Shown here: positions 1 through 8,026 of the stretch, one piece after another | Layout: every line of letters begins with the position of its first letter | Position numbering within the stretch: the stretch's first letter is position 1 | DNA from: an uncultured Oscillospiraceae bacterium | Lineage (GTDB): Bacteria > Bacillota > Clostridia > Oscillospirales > Acutalibacteraceae | Length of the DNA: 41,576 bases | Assembly (NCBI GenBank): GCA_900540305.1 | Contig: UQFL01000012.1 | Span: forward strand, 1-41,576 | Direction of reading: 5' to 3' | The notes under the pieces: generated by a model | The model's input: only the letters and a program-made list of their open reading frames with translations | Databases searched by the model: none | Told to the model about the DNA's origin: nothing | Program-made: the position numbers and the translations under genes

Positions 1-45
1 GATCAGCCTCGGTCTCGTGGGCTCGGAGATGTGTATAAGAGACAG
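1..45. other. Nextera i7 adapter plus Tn5 mosaic end (artefact)
   Basis: Positions 27-45 are the 19-bp Tn5 mosaic end, 12-26 the Nextera read-2 adapter, 4-11 CAGCCTCG (adapter form of what I recall as index N710), and 1-3 the end of the P7 tail. This is library sequence, not genome; genomic DNA starts at about 46. Confidence 0.97.
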
Positions 46-114
46 GTATTATTTTACTGTGAATTTTCCTATTCGTAAGAATATTAACTAAGTAAACTTC
101 AAGAGAGGTATTTT

Positions 115-525
115 ATGAATATAGCACTTATTGCACATGACGCAAAAAAAGAACTGCTTGTACAGTTTTGTATTGCATACTGCGGAATTATGAGCCGCCA
201 CGATTTGTGCGCAACAGGCACAACAGGCAAACTTGTACATGACGCAACAGGACTTAATATAAATTGCTTCCTTGCAGGAAGCCAGGGCGGCGGCCAGCAG
301 ATTGCAAGCCGCATTGCCTGCAATGAAATAGACCTTTTAATATTTTTCAGAGACCCGCTCAACCCCAAGCCGCACGAGCCGAATGATAACGATCTTTTAA
401 GACTTTGCGATGTTCACAACATTCCGTTTGCAACAAACATTGCAACGGGAGAGGCGCTTATCAGAGGCGTTGAAAGAGGCGATTTTGAGTGGAGAGAAAT
501 CGTTAACCCGAGATATAATTCCTAA
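115..525 (+). CDS. mgsA: methylglyoxal synthase-like protein with altered active site
   Basis: This 136-residue protein belongs to the methylglyoxal synthase family (dihydroxyacetone phosphate to methylglyoxal and phosphate). Family landmarks are the HDAKK start (D9), the phosphate-binding ATGTTG at 33-38, FFRDPLNP (D80) and PHEP (H87). Aligned without gaps to the E. coli enzyme as I recall it (offset 11), D9, D80 and H87 match D20, D91 and H98. However, the catalytic Asp71 is Gly60 (GGGQQ instead of GGDQQ) and Asp101 is Asn90. Membership of the fold is clear; the classical reaction is doubtful. An AAGAGAGGT ribosome binding site precedes the ATG. It is the first gene after the contig edge, so any upstream operon partner is unseen, and a terminator-like hairpin separates it from hisS. 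Confidence 0.85.
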   Translation: MNIALIAHDAKKELLVQFCIAYCGIMSRHDLCATGTTGKLVHDATGLNINCFLAGSQGGGQQIASRIACNEIDLLIFFRDPLNPKPHEPNDNDLLRLCDVHNIPFATNIATGEALIRGVERGDFEWREIVNPRYNS

Positions 526-526
526 A

Positions 527-559
527 ACAACGGGCAGGTGCAAACCCGCCCTGTTTTTT
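527..559 (+). terminator. terminator-like hairpin between mgsA-like gene and hisS
   Basis: GGGC at 532-535 pairs with GCCC at 548-551, extended inward by GG/CC with a bulge, and is followed by a run of six T (554-559). It starts two bases after the stop codon and could terminate or attenuate transcription into hisS. Confidence 0.6.
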
Positions 560-575
560 CGATTGGAGATAAAAA

Positions 576-1922
576 ATGGCACTTATTACTAAAGCGATTA
601 AAGGCACAAAAGATGTTTTGCCGAAAGACGCATACAAAAATCAGTATATTGAAAGCACTGCGCTTGATGTTGCCGAAAGATTCGGTTACAAGGAAATACG
701 CACGCCCGTATTTGAGCACACAGAGCTTTTTCAGAGGGGTGTTGGAGACACCACTGATGTTGTGCAGAAAGAGATGTACACATTTGATGATAAGGGCGGA
801 AGAAGCATAACTCTTCGACCCGAAGGCACGGCAGGCGCTGCTCGCTCATACCTTGAAAACGGACTTTGCAACGAAGCGCTTCCGCAAAAAGTTTGCTATA
901 TCACATCCTGCTATCGCTATGAAAAGCCGCAGGCAGGCAGGCTTCGCGAGTTCCACCAGTTTGGAATCGAATGCTTCGGCACTTCTTCACCGCTTGCTGA
1001 CGCTGAAATCATTGCGCTTGCAAGCACAATTTTCAACGAACTCGGCGTTAAGGATTTAAGCCTTGAAATAAATTCAATCGGCTGTCCTGAATGCCGTGCT
1101 AAATATCACGAAGCTCTTAAAGAGTATTTCAGAGAGAGAAAGGACGAGCTTTGCGACACCTGCAACGAACGCCTTGAAAGAAATCCCATGAGAATACTCG
1201 ACTGCAAATCCCCCATCTGCTCAGAGATTGCAAAAGACGCTCCTGTTGTTCTTGACTATCTCTGCGATGAGTGCAGAGAGCACTTTGAAGCGGTTAAAGG
1301 CTATCTCACCGCTCAGAACATCGAATTTACAGTTAATCCGCACATTGTAAGAGGACTTGACTACTACACCAAAACAGTTTTTGAATTTGTTTCAAACTCA
1401 ATCGGCGCACAGGGCACAGTTTGCGGCGGCGGAAGATATGACGGACTTATTGAAGAACTCGGCGGTCAGAAAACACCGTCCCTCGGCTTTGGTATGGGAC
1501 TTGAAAGACTTATGCTTCTTATGGAAGCGCAGGATTGTGAATTTCCTCAAGACAAAGTGCCCGACTTATTCATTGTTGCTCTTGGCGACAAAGCAACGCT
1601 CAAGGCTGTTGAAATTGCCAAGGATATGAGAACGGAGGGCTACACCTGCCTTTATGACCTCAACGGCAGAAGCCTTAAAGCACAGATGAAATACGCTAAC
1701 AAGCTTGGCGCAAAATATGTTATAGTCCTCGGTGACAAAGAGGTTGAGGAGAAAATCGCCACTCTTAAAAATATGAAAGACGGCGAAGATACTGAAATTG
1801 CTCTTGACACTTTCGTTAGCGGCTATTACAGCATTACCCTTTCAAGCGAGCTTGAAGATTTGCAGATTAACGGAGAGGAATTTGATTTCAATTCACTTTT
1901 CGGACTTGATAAAAAAGACTGA
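576..1922 (+). CDS. hisS: histidyl-tRNA synthetase
   Basis: Class II synthetase that charges tRNA-His with histidine in the cytoplasm. The N-terminus KGTKDVLP is typical. Motif 2 is in the CYRYEKPQAGRLREFHQFGIE stretch, the histidine-specific motif is RGLDYYT (R259), and motif 3 is GMGLERL (about 306-312). The C-terminal half carries the anticodon-binding domain (about 330-420). At 448 residues it is slightly longer than the usual 420-430 because of an acidic C-terminal tail ending in FGLDKKD. The ATG at 576 is chosen for the GGAG 7 bases upstream and the family N-terminus. aspS follows after 17 bp, the same hisS-aspS pairing as in many Firmicutes; no T-box leader is visible because only about 50 bp separates hisS from the preceding gene. 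Confidence 0.97.
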   Translation: MALITKAIKGTKDVLPKDAYKNQYIESTALDVAERFGYKEIRTPVFEHTELFQRGVGDTTDVVQKEMYTFDDKGGRSITLRPEGTAGAARSYLENGLCNEALPQKVCYITSCYRYEKPQAGRLREFHQFGIECFGTSSPLADAEIIALASTIFNELGVKDLSLEINSIGCPECRAKYHEALKEYFRERKDELCDTCNERLERNPMRILDCKSPICSEIAKDAPVVLDYLCDECREHFEAVKGYLTAQNIEFTVNPHIVRGLDYYTKTVFEFVSNSIGAQGTVCGGGRYDGLIEELGGQKTPSLGFGMGLERLMLLMEAQDCEFPQDKVPDLFIVALGDKATLKAVEIAKDMRTEGYTCLYDLNGRSLKAQMKYANKLGAKYVIVLGDKEVEEKIATLKNMKDGEDTEIALDTFVSGYYSITLSSELEDLQINGEEFDFNSLFGLDKKD

Positions 1923-1939
1923 TTATTCGGAGAACAGCT

Positions 1940-3724
1940 ATGGAAACTATAAAAGGACTTAAAAGAACTGACTACTGCGGAGATCTGCGTTTGTCAGACT
2001 GCTCAAAAGAAGTTACTCTTTTCGGCTGGGCGCAGAGACAGAGAGACCTCGGCAACCTTATCTTTATTGATTTGAGAGACAGATCAGGTATCGTTCAGCT
2101 TTCTTTCAGCGATAAGACTGACAGAGAGGTTTTTGAAAAGGCGCAGAGCGTAAGAAGCGAATATGTACTTGCGCTCAAAGGCATCGTATGCGAGAGAGAA
2201 AGCAAAAACAAAGAGATTCCCACAGGCGACATTGAAGTTGCCGTTACGGAACTTCGTATAATTTCAAAGGCGCAGACTCCCCCGTTTGAGATTTCAAAGG
2301 CTGACAGCGTAGGCGATGAAACAACGCTCAAATATCGCTATCTCAACCTCAGAAATGAAAAACTCACAAAGAACATAATCATGCGCCACAAAATCGCAAA
2401 AATTGCGAGAGATTATTTTTATGACAACGGTTTTCTTGAAATTGAAACACCGATGATGATTAAATCAACTCCTGAGGGCGCAAGGGACTATGTTGTTCCG
2501 AGCAGAATACACAACGGCAAGTTTTACGCTTTGCCGCAGAGCCCGCAGATTTACAAGCAGCTTTTGATGATTTCAGGCTTTGACAGATATATTCAGCTTG
2601 CAAGATGCTTCAGAGATGAAGACCTGCGTGCAGACCGTCAGCCCGAATTCACTCAGATAGACCTTGAAATGAGCTTTGTAGATACTGACGATATTATGGA
2701 TATGGCAGAGGGCTTTATCAAAAAGCTTATGAAAGAAACGCTTGATATTGATATTGACTCACCTCTCCCGAGAATGACTTTTGCAGACGCAATGAACAAA
2801 TACGGCTCAGACAAGCCCGACACAAGATTTGATATGCTTATCAATGATATTTCGGACTGGGCTTGCAAAACAGATTTCGTAGTGTTCAAGAGCGCTGTTG
2901 AGGCAGGCGGTTCTGTTAAGGCTATCGTTGCTAAAAACGCCGCTTCTGTATACACAAGAAAGAAAATAGACAAGCTTACCGAGTTTGTTAAGGGAATCGG
3001 TGCAAAGGGTCTTGCTTATATCAGATGGGCTGACGAAGAACCCAACTGCTCCTTTGCAAAATTCCTTAAAGACGGCGAGCTTGACAGCCTTATTGCTCAG
3101 CTCGGCGCAGAAAAAGGCGACTGCGTATTTATCGTTAGTGACAAGACTTCTCTTGCGCTTTCAGTTATGGGTGCGCTTCGTCTTACAGTTGCCAAAGAGC
3201 TCGGCATAATTCCCGAGGACAAATGGAATTACCTTTGGATTACGGAAATGCCTTTCTTTGAATATGACGAAGAAAGCGGTGAATGGCTTGCAATGCACCA
3301 TCCGTTCACAATGCCGCTTGAGGAGTGCATTCCCTATCTCGATACAGATAAATCGAAGGTGCGCGCTCAGGCATTCGACCTTGTTCTCAACGGAACAGAG
3401 CTTTCCTCAGGTTCAATGAGAATTACAGACTGTGAGCTTCAGAACAAAATGTTTGAACTTCTCGGAATGGAGCAGGAGGAAATTGACGCTAAATTCGGGT
3501 TCCTTGTTGAAGCTTATAAATACGCATCTCCCCCGCACGGCGGAATGGGTATCGGACTTGACAGACTTGCAATGCTTATCTGCCACGCAGACAGCCTGAG
3601 AGATGTTACAGCATTCCCGAAAGTTCAGAATGCAAGCGAGCTTATGAGCGGCGCTCCCACATATATTGATGATATTCAGCTTGATGAGTTGGGAATACAG
3701 ATTGCAAAGGCGGAAGATAAATAA
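1940..3724 (+). CDS. aspS: aspartyl-tRNA synthetase (bacterial type with GAD insertion)
   Basis: Class IIb synthetase charging tRNA-Asp. The 594 residues match the usual bacterial length of about 590. An N-terminal OB-fold anticodon-binding domain (about 15-115, with GWAQRQRDLGNLIFIDLRD) precedes the catalytic domain: motif 2 FRDEDLRADRQPEFTQID (starting about F224) and motif 3 GIGLDRLAM (about 537-545). The GAD insertion lies between them (about 290-420). A GGAG site stands 7-8 bases before the ATG. The stop codon overlaps the next start in TAATG, so the yfbR-like gene is probably translationally coupled. Whether it also mischarges tRNA-Asn cannot be judged here. Confidence 0.97.
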   Translation: METIKGLKRTDYCGDLRLSDCSKEVTLFGWAQRQRDLGNLIFIDLRDRSGIVQLSFSDKTDREVFEKAQSVRSEYVLALKGIVCERESKNKEIPTGDIEVAVTELRIISKAQTPPFEISKADSVGDETTLKYRYLNLRNEKLTKNIIMRHKIAKIARDYFYDNGFLEIETPMMIKSTPEGARDYVVPSRIHNGKFYALPQSPQIYKQLLMISGFDRYIQLARCFRDEDLRADRQPEFTQIDLEMSFVDTDDIMDMAEGFIKKLMKETLDIDIDSPLPRMTFADAMNKYGSDKPDTRFDMLINDISDWACKTDFVVFKSAVEAGGSVKAIVAKNAASVYTRKKIDKLTEFVKGIGAKGLAYIRWADEEPNCSFAKFLKDGELDSLIAQLGAEKGDCVFIVSDKTSLALSVMGALRLTVAKELGIIPEDKWNYLWITEMPFFEYDEESGEWLAMHHPFTMPLEECIPYLDTDKSKVRAQAFDLVLNGTELSSGSMRITDCELQNKMFELLGMEQEEIDAKFGFLVEAYKYASPPHGGMGIGLDRLAMLICHADSLRDVTAFPKVQNASELMSGAPTYIDDIQLDELGIQIAKAEDK

Positions 3725-4308
3725 TGAGCAACTTTTTTGCAATGGTAAGCCGAATGAGGCTCATCAACCGCTGGGCGCTTATGCAGAACACGGCGCAGGA
3801 AAACATTGCCGAACACAGCCATAATGTGGCTGTAATTGCCCATGCGCTTTGCATAATCGGCAACAAGGAATACGGCAAAAATCTCAACGCCGAAAGATGT
3901 GCCCTGCTTGCGCTTTATCATGATACAACTGAGGTTATAACAGGCGATATGCCTACGCCCGTAAAATACTGCAATGATGAAATAACATCTGTTTACAAGG
4001 ATGTTGAAAGAGTTGCAGGCAACAGGCTTCTCAATATGATTCCCGAAAAGTTCAAGGATGAGTATTCTCCCCTTTTCAACAAAGAGGAAGAGGACAAAGA
4101 ACTTTGGAAATTCGTTAAAGCCGCAGACAAGATTGACGCGCTTATTAAATGTATTAACGAAACGAGAATGGGAAACCGAGAATTTGAAAAGGCACTTGAA
4201 ACACAGAAAAGCATTGTTTACAGCATTGAAATGCCAGAAGTAAAATATTTCTGTGATGAATTTTTGCCCGCCTATTACCTCACCCTTGACGAGCATACAA
4301 AGTCATAA
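3724..4308 (+). CDS. yfbR: YfbR-type HD-domain 5'-deoxynucleotidase
   Basis: This 194-residue HD-superfamily phosphohydrolase resembles E. coli YfbR along its whole length. YfbR dephosphorylates deoxyribonucleoside 5'-monophosphates with a divalent metal. Matching features are LINRWALM (R16, W17), the metal ligands H31 and H66-D67, ITGDMPTPVKY at about 72-82, and the late Asp in AADKIDALIKC. It overlaps the aspS stop codon by one base (TAATG) and closes a mgsA-like/hisS/aspS/yfbR run on this strand. A role in nucleotide-pool housekeeping is inferred from the family; the link to the tRNA synthetases may be only genomic. A strong hairpin terminator follows within 20 bases. Confidence 0.85.
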   Translation: MSNFFAMVSRMRLINRWALMQNTAQENIAEHSHNVAVIAHALCIIGNKEYGKNLNAERCALLALYHDTTEVITGDMPTPVKYCNDEITSVYKDVERVAGNRLLNMIPEKFKDEYSPLFNKEEEDKELWKFVKAADKIDALIKCINETRMGNREFEKALETQKSIVYSIEMPEVKYFCDEFLPAYYLTLDEHTKS

Positions 4309-4325
4309 AAAACTTATACACATTA

Positions 4326-4360
4326 AAAGACCCTTGAGATTTTCTCAAGGGTCTTTGTTT
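4326..4360. terminator. bidirectional terminator between yfbR and pspC
   Basis: A 14-bp perfect stem (4326-4339 with 4343-4356) around a three-base loop, with A and T runs on either side, sits between the converging yfbR and pspC genes and can serve both strands. Confidence 0.92.
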
Positions 4361-4367
4361 GTTTTAA

Positions 4368-4604
4368 TCAGTTGCTTTGAACATCGTTATAATCCGTTTC
4401 GTTAAAATTATTATAATCGAACGGCTTTTCGGGGATTAAAATTGCGCAGATGATATACGCAAGTACTCCCGTGCCTACAAACAGAACTGCAAACACCCAC
4501 AAAAGGCGAACTATCGTAGGGTCTATTCCGAAGAACTCCGCAATTCCGCTGCACACTCCTGCGAGCTGTTTGTTCACAGGATCTCTGTAAAGCTTTTTCT
4601 TCAT
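4368..4604 (-). CDS. PspC-domain small membrane protein
   Basis: A 78-residue protein made almost entirely of a PspC domain: MKKKLYRDPVNKQLAGVCSGIAEFFGIDP followed by one hydrophobic segment (about 31-58, IVRLLWVFAVLFVGTGVLAYIICAILIP) that may fold as one long or two short membrane helices. PspC domains occur in phage-shock and envelope-stress regulators; stand-alone copies in Firmicutes have no firm function. A GAGGAG site lies 4-5 bases before the ATG. It starts 13 bases after eda ends, so it is probably the last gene of the uxaC-kdgK-eda transcript, though a functional tie to uronate catabolism is not evident. Confidence 0.88.
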   Translation of the reverse strand: MKKKLYRDPVNKQLAGVCSGIAEFFGIDPTIVRLLWVFAVLFVGTGVLAYIICAILIPEKPFDYNNFNETDYNDVQSN

Positions 4605-4617
4605 TTTATCTCCTCAA

Positions 4618-5277
4618 TTATTTAGCTGCCATCTCGGCTCTTGCCTCTTTGATGCGCTCAACGAAGAGTTTACCTGTTTCTGTAATCTTATCATAATCGC
4701 CTGTTTTAGCGCCTGCGATAAGAGATGAACCTGCGCCGCAAGCAACTGCGCCTGCTTTGATCCATTCCTTAACATTGTCAACAGAAACGCCGCCTGAGGG
4801 CATCATAACAGCATTCGGGATGGGACCGTGAATATCTTTGATGAATGCAGGGCCTGCAATGTCTCCGGGGAATACCTTGAGAACATCAGCGCCGCATTCC
4901 ATAGCTGCAACAGCTTCTGTGGGGGTATAAATACCAGGCATTGACGGAATACCGTAACGGTTGCAGCACTTAACTGTTTCGGGGTCAAAGTACGGGGAAA
5001 CGATGTACTCAGCGCCTGCAAGGATTGCGATTCTTGCAGTAGCAGCATCCATAACTGTGCCTGCGCCGATGATGATTTCGCCGTTGTTGTATTTAGCTCT
5101 CATCTGCTCGATAAGCTTATCAGCGTGAGGAACTGTGAAAGTAAGCTCGATTGCAGCAACGCCGCCTTTGATACAAGCGTCTGTGATTTTCTCAGCCTGC
5201 TCCAATGATGTTGCACGAACTACTGCAACGATGCCGACATTCTGAATTTTTGCAAGTGTTTCAATTTTATTAGCCAT
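4618..5277 (-). CDS. eda: 2-keto-3-deoxy-6-phosphogluconate / 4-hydroxy-2-oxoglutarate aldolase
   Basis: Class I aldolase of the KDPG/KHG family, cleaving KDPG to pyruvate and glyceraldehyde-3-phosphate, the last step of hexuronate breakdown. The 219-residue TIM barrel shows IVAVVRA at the start, the catalytic Glu in AAIELTF (E44), the GAGTV loop, and the Schiff-base lysine in ADVLKVFPGD (K134), then MPSGGVS for phosphate binding. An AGGAG site is 9 bases upstream of the ATG. It sits 45 bp after kdgK, whose product is its substrate, and 13 bp before pspC. Confidence 0.95.
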   Translation of the reverse strand: MANKIETLAKIQNVGIVAVVRATSLEQAEKITDACIKGGVAAIELTFTVPHADKLIEQMRAKYNNGEIIIGAGTVMDAATARIAILAGAEYIVSPYFDPETVKCCNRYGIPSMPGIYTPTEAVAAMECGADVLKVFPGDIAGPAFIKDIHGPIPNAVMMPSGGVSVDNVKEWIKAGAVACGAGSSLIAGAKTGDYDKITETGKLFVERIKEARAEMAAK

Positions 5278-5322
5278 TTCACATAACTCCTGTTTGTTAT
5301 ATTAGTATTTATTATTAAATAA

Positions 5323-6420
5323 TTATCTCTGAACTCTCGCTGTGCCGCCGTTAACCTTTGACTCAACCTCTTTAAGAGATGCCATTGAGGTATCGCCGGG
5401 AGTTGTCATTGCAAGAGCGCCGTGAACAACGCCGTAATTTACAGCCTTCTGAGGATCTTCATAAGTCATAAGACCGTAAATAAGACCTGAAGCAAAGCTG
5501 TCGCCGCCGCCAACACGGTCCATAATCTCAAGTGCGGGGAATTCGATTGAGTTATAAACCTTGCCGTCTGCATAGCAAATAGCTTTCCAAGAGTTTACTG
5601 TTGCAGTTTTAACTGTACGAAGAGTTGTAGCAATAACCTTGAAGTTAGGATATGCCTTGCAAACTTCGCTGAGCATCTTTACATAGCCGTCCATGTTCAG
5701 TTCCTTGAGGTCTGCGTCGTTGCCCTCAACCTCAAATCCGAGACAAGCTGTGAAATCTTCTTCGTTGCCTATCATAACATCAACATACTTTGCAAGCTCT
5801 CTGTTAACTTCCTGAGCCTTTGCCTGACCGCCGATGTCATTCCAAAGAGACGGACGATAGTTAAGATCGTAAGAAACGATTGTGCCGTACTTTTTAGCAG
5901 CTTTTACAGCTTCGATAACAACCTGAGCTGAATTTTCAGAAAGAGCTGCGTAAATACCGCCTGTATGGAGCCAACGAACGCCGAGCTTGCCGAAAATATA
6001 ATCCCAATCAATATCGCCGGGCTTAATCTGGCTGATAGCTGTATTGCCTCTGTCTGATGTGCCGACAGCACCTCTGATACCGAAACCACGCTCTGTGAAG
6101 TTGATACCGTTTCTTGTTGTTCTGCCGATACCGTCATACTTAACCCACTTGATAAGAGAAGTATCTACGCCGCCCTGAAGAATAAGGTCCTCAAGAAGAT
6201 AACCAACCTCATTTTCAGCAAAAGCAGTAACAACAGCGGTTTTCATACCAAAGCAACGGCGAAGACCTCTTGCTACATTATATTCGCCGCCGCCTTCCCA
6301 TGCTCTGAAAGAGCGGGCTGTTTTAATTCTGCCCTCGCCGGGGTCAAGACGAAGCATGATTTCACCGAGTGATATTTCATCAAAAGCACATTCCTCTTTT
6401 GGTCTTAAATTAAGATTCAT
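5323..6420 (-). CDS. kdgK: 2-keto-3-deoxygluconate kinase (PfkB family)
   Basis: PfkB/ribokinase-family sugar kinase. Its place between uxaC and eda makes phosphorylation of 2-keto-3-deoxygluconate by ATP the likely reaction. The N-terminal LGEIMLRLDPGEGRI and WEGGGEYNVARGLRR are the substrate-binding part, and the anion hole and catalytic Asp are in RVGGGDSFASGL (D307). The 365 residues exceed the E. coli enzyme (about 310) by a longer lid and insertions around 220-250. A CGGAGG site precedes the ATG, and uxaC ends 18 bp upstream. Other PfkB substrates are possible from sequence alone; the neighbourhood decides the call. Confidence 0.9.
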   Translation of the reverse strand: MNLNLRPKEECAFDEISLGEIMLRLDPGEGRIKTARSFRAWEGGGEYNVARGLRRCFGMKTAVVTAFAENEVGYLLEDLILQGGVDTSLIKWVKYDGIGRTTRNGINFTERGFGIRGAVGTSDRGNTAISQIKPGDIDWDYIFGKLGVRWLHTGGIYAALSENSAQVVIEAVKAAKKYGTIVSYDLNYRPSLWNDIGGQAKAQEVNRELAKYVDVMIGNEEDFTACLGFEVEGNDADLKELNMDGYVKMLSEVCKAYPNFKVIATTLRTVKTATVNSWKAICYADGKVYNSIEFPALEIMDRVGGGDSFASGLIYGLMTYEDPQKAVNYGVVHGALAMTTPGDTSMASLKEVESKVNGGTARVQR

Positions 6421-6438
6421 AAGAATTCCTCCGTAAGT

Positions 6439-7839
6439 TTAAAAATTAAAATATTTCATTGCGTTGTTATATGAAATGCCCTGAACTATCTCTTTGAGCA
6501 TTTCTTCATCGTTGGCATACCAACCGTCCTCTACCCATTTACCGATAAGGGAGCACATTATTCTTCTGAAATATTCGTGTCTGCCGTAAGAAGTAAATGA
6601 GCGTGAATCTGTTTCCATACCAACAAATTTGCCGAGTATTCCGAGATTGCCAAGGGTTTTCATTTGGTCTGTCATACCGTCCATAGTATCAAGGAACCAC
6701 CAAGCAGGGCCAAACTGAATTTTTGATTCAGCCTCATCGCTCTGGAAATTGCCGAGCATTGTTGCAAGAACAACATTGTCCTTATTATTGAGATTGAAAA
6801 GAATTGTTTTGGGAAGCTCGCCGCTGACATTGAGTGAGTCAAGAAAACGGCTGAGCGGATAAGCTATATTTTCATCTCCGACAGAGTCAAAGCCCGTATC
6901 TGCGCCGATTGAATTAAACATTGCAGTATTATTATTTCTCATTGCGCCGATATGAATTTCCATTGCCCAGCCAAGCTTGTGGTACTTTTTGCCAAGCTCA
7001 ATAAGAACAGCAGTTTTGTAAATATCGCATTCGTGCTTTGAAAGCTTTTCGCCGTTCATTGCACGCTCGAAAGCTGCTTCAATTTCTTCTTCATCCGCCT
7101 TTTCAAACGGTACATAGTCAAACGCCTGATCTGAAACACGGCAGCCTGCTTTGTCGAAATAATCAATCCTGTTTAAAAGAGCAGTTATCACATCTTTATA
7201 AGACTTGATTTCAACGCCTGCAACCTCGCCAAGCTTTTTAATGTAATCACTAAAACCGTCAAGGTTAACATTGAGCGCTTTGTCAGGTCTAAAACTCGGA
7301 AGCACCTTGCAGTCAAAATCTTCAACATCTTTGAGCAGAGCGTGATATTTAAGGTCGTCAATCGGGTCATCAGTTGTGCAAACAACCTTAACATTTGACT
7401 TTTTAATAAGGCTCTGCGGTCTGAAATCTCCGTTTTTGATAGCCTCGTTGGCACGGTCATAAATTTCATCCGCTGTTTTTGCACTGAGAGGCGTATCAAT
7501 ACCGAAATAACGCTGAAGCTCAATATGAGCCCAATGATAAAGCGGATTGCCTATCGCATACTGAATAGCATAAGCAAATTTTTCAAATTTCTCTCTGCCG
7601 CTTTTGTCACCCGTGCAATAATCCTCGCTAACGCCGCAAGAGCGCATTGCGCGCCATTTATAATGGTCGCCGCCCAGCCAAAGCTCGGAAATATCGCTCG
7701 GAGTTTTGTTTTCATAAATTTCTTTAGGATTTAAATGGCAGTGATAATCGCAAATCGGCATATCTTCACAATATTCGTGAAAGAGTTTTTTTGCTGTTTC
7801 GGTATCAAGCAAAAAATCCTTGTCCATAAATTTTTTCAA
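6439..7839 (-). CDS. uxaC: glucuronate (uronate) isomerase, TTG start
   Basis: Uronate isomerase, converting D-glucuronate to D-fructuronate and D-galacturonate to D-tagaturonate. Conserved blocks are FMDKDFLL near the N-terminus, PICDYHCHLNPKEI (metal-binding HxH), GDHYKWRAMRS, GNPLYHWAHIELQRYFG and, late, RHEYFRRIMCSLIG. The longest open frame begins at 7929, but that lies upstream of a strong promoter (7888-7916), so it cannot be the start. The TTG at 7837-7839 gives MKKFMDKDFLL, matching the family's usual M-x-x-F-M start, with AAAGG 10 bases upstream; the ATG at 7827 has no ribosome site. The result is 466 residues, against 470 in E. coli. It heads uxaC-kdgK-eda-pspC. Confidence 0.95.
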   Translation of the reverse strand: MKKFMDKDFLLDTETAKKLFHEYCEDMPICDYHCHLNPKEIYENKTPSDISELWLGGDHYKWRAMRSCGVSEDYCTGDKSGREKFEKFAYAIQYAIGNPLYHWAHIELQRYFGIDTPLSAKTADEIYDRANEAIKNGDFRPQSLIKKSNVKVVCTTDDPIDDLKYHALLKDVEDFDCKVLPSFRPDKALNVNLDGFSDYIKKLGEVAGVEIKSYKDVITALLNRIDYFDKAGCRVSDQAFDYVPFEKADEEEIEAAFERAMNGEKLSKHECDIYKTAVLIELGKKYHKLGWAMEIHIGAMRNNNTAMFNSIGADTGFDSVGDENIAYPLSRFLDSLNVSGELPKTILFNLNNKDNVVLATMLGNFQSDEAESKIQFGPAWWFLDTMDGMTDQMKTLGNLGILGKFVGMETDSRSFTSYGRHEYFRRIMCSLIGKWVEDGWYANDEEMLKEIVQGISYNNAMKYFNF

Positions 7840-7861
7840 GTTTTCATCGCCTTTCCGCACG

Positions 7862-7903
7862 GGGCAGATATGTATTTTCACAGCTATATTATATACTCTG
7901 CCC
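7862..7903. promoter_or_regulatory. possible operator: inverted repeat flanking the uxaC -10 box
   Basis: GGGCAG at 7862-7867 and CTGCCC at 7898-7903 form a perfect 6-bp inverted repeat whose centres are 36 bp apart, on either side of the -10 box. It could be a regulator site; no regulator gene is nearby, and six matching bases can arise by chance. Confidence 0.25.
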
Positions 7904-7916
7904 TCGTTCATTTCAA
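7888..7916 (-). promoter_or_regulatory. sigma-A promoter of uxaC-kdgK-eda-pspC
   Basis: On the minus strand TTGAAA (7911-7916) and TATAAT (7888-7893) are separated by exactly 17 bp. The start of transcription would be near 7881, leaving a leader of about 40 bases before the TTG start. Confidence 0.8.
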
Positions 7917-7956
7917 GCAATAAAAGCATATAATATAATAATTTAATCTTTCTTAA

Positions 7957-7985
7957 TTGATTATTAATAATATTGTTGGTATAAT
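7957..7985 (+). promoter_or_regulatory. sigma-A promoter of the LOG-family gene
   Basis: TTGATT (7957-7962), a 17-bp spacer and a perfect TATAAT (7980-7985) lie about 41 bp before the LOG gene start, divergent from the uxaC promoter. Confidence 0.8.
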
Positions 7986-8026
7986 AATAAATAATATTTA
8001 AAGAAACAGAAAGGCATTTATTTCTT

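Noticed and set aside
27..45. Mosaic-end sequence as evidence of a natural Tn5-like transposon (with 41530-41548 as its partner)
   Set aside because: It is joined to Nextera adapter, index and P7 tail on both sides; there is no transposase gene. It is library-made.
598..849. Open frames antisense to hisS and similar shadow frames throughout
   Set aside because: No ribosome sites, no recognisable domains, and they overlap strong genes in full.
7840..7929. Thirty extra N-terminal residues of uxaC
   Set aside because: The stretch contains the -10/-35 promoter and no ribosome site, and other UxaC proteins start at M-x-x-F-M.
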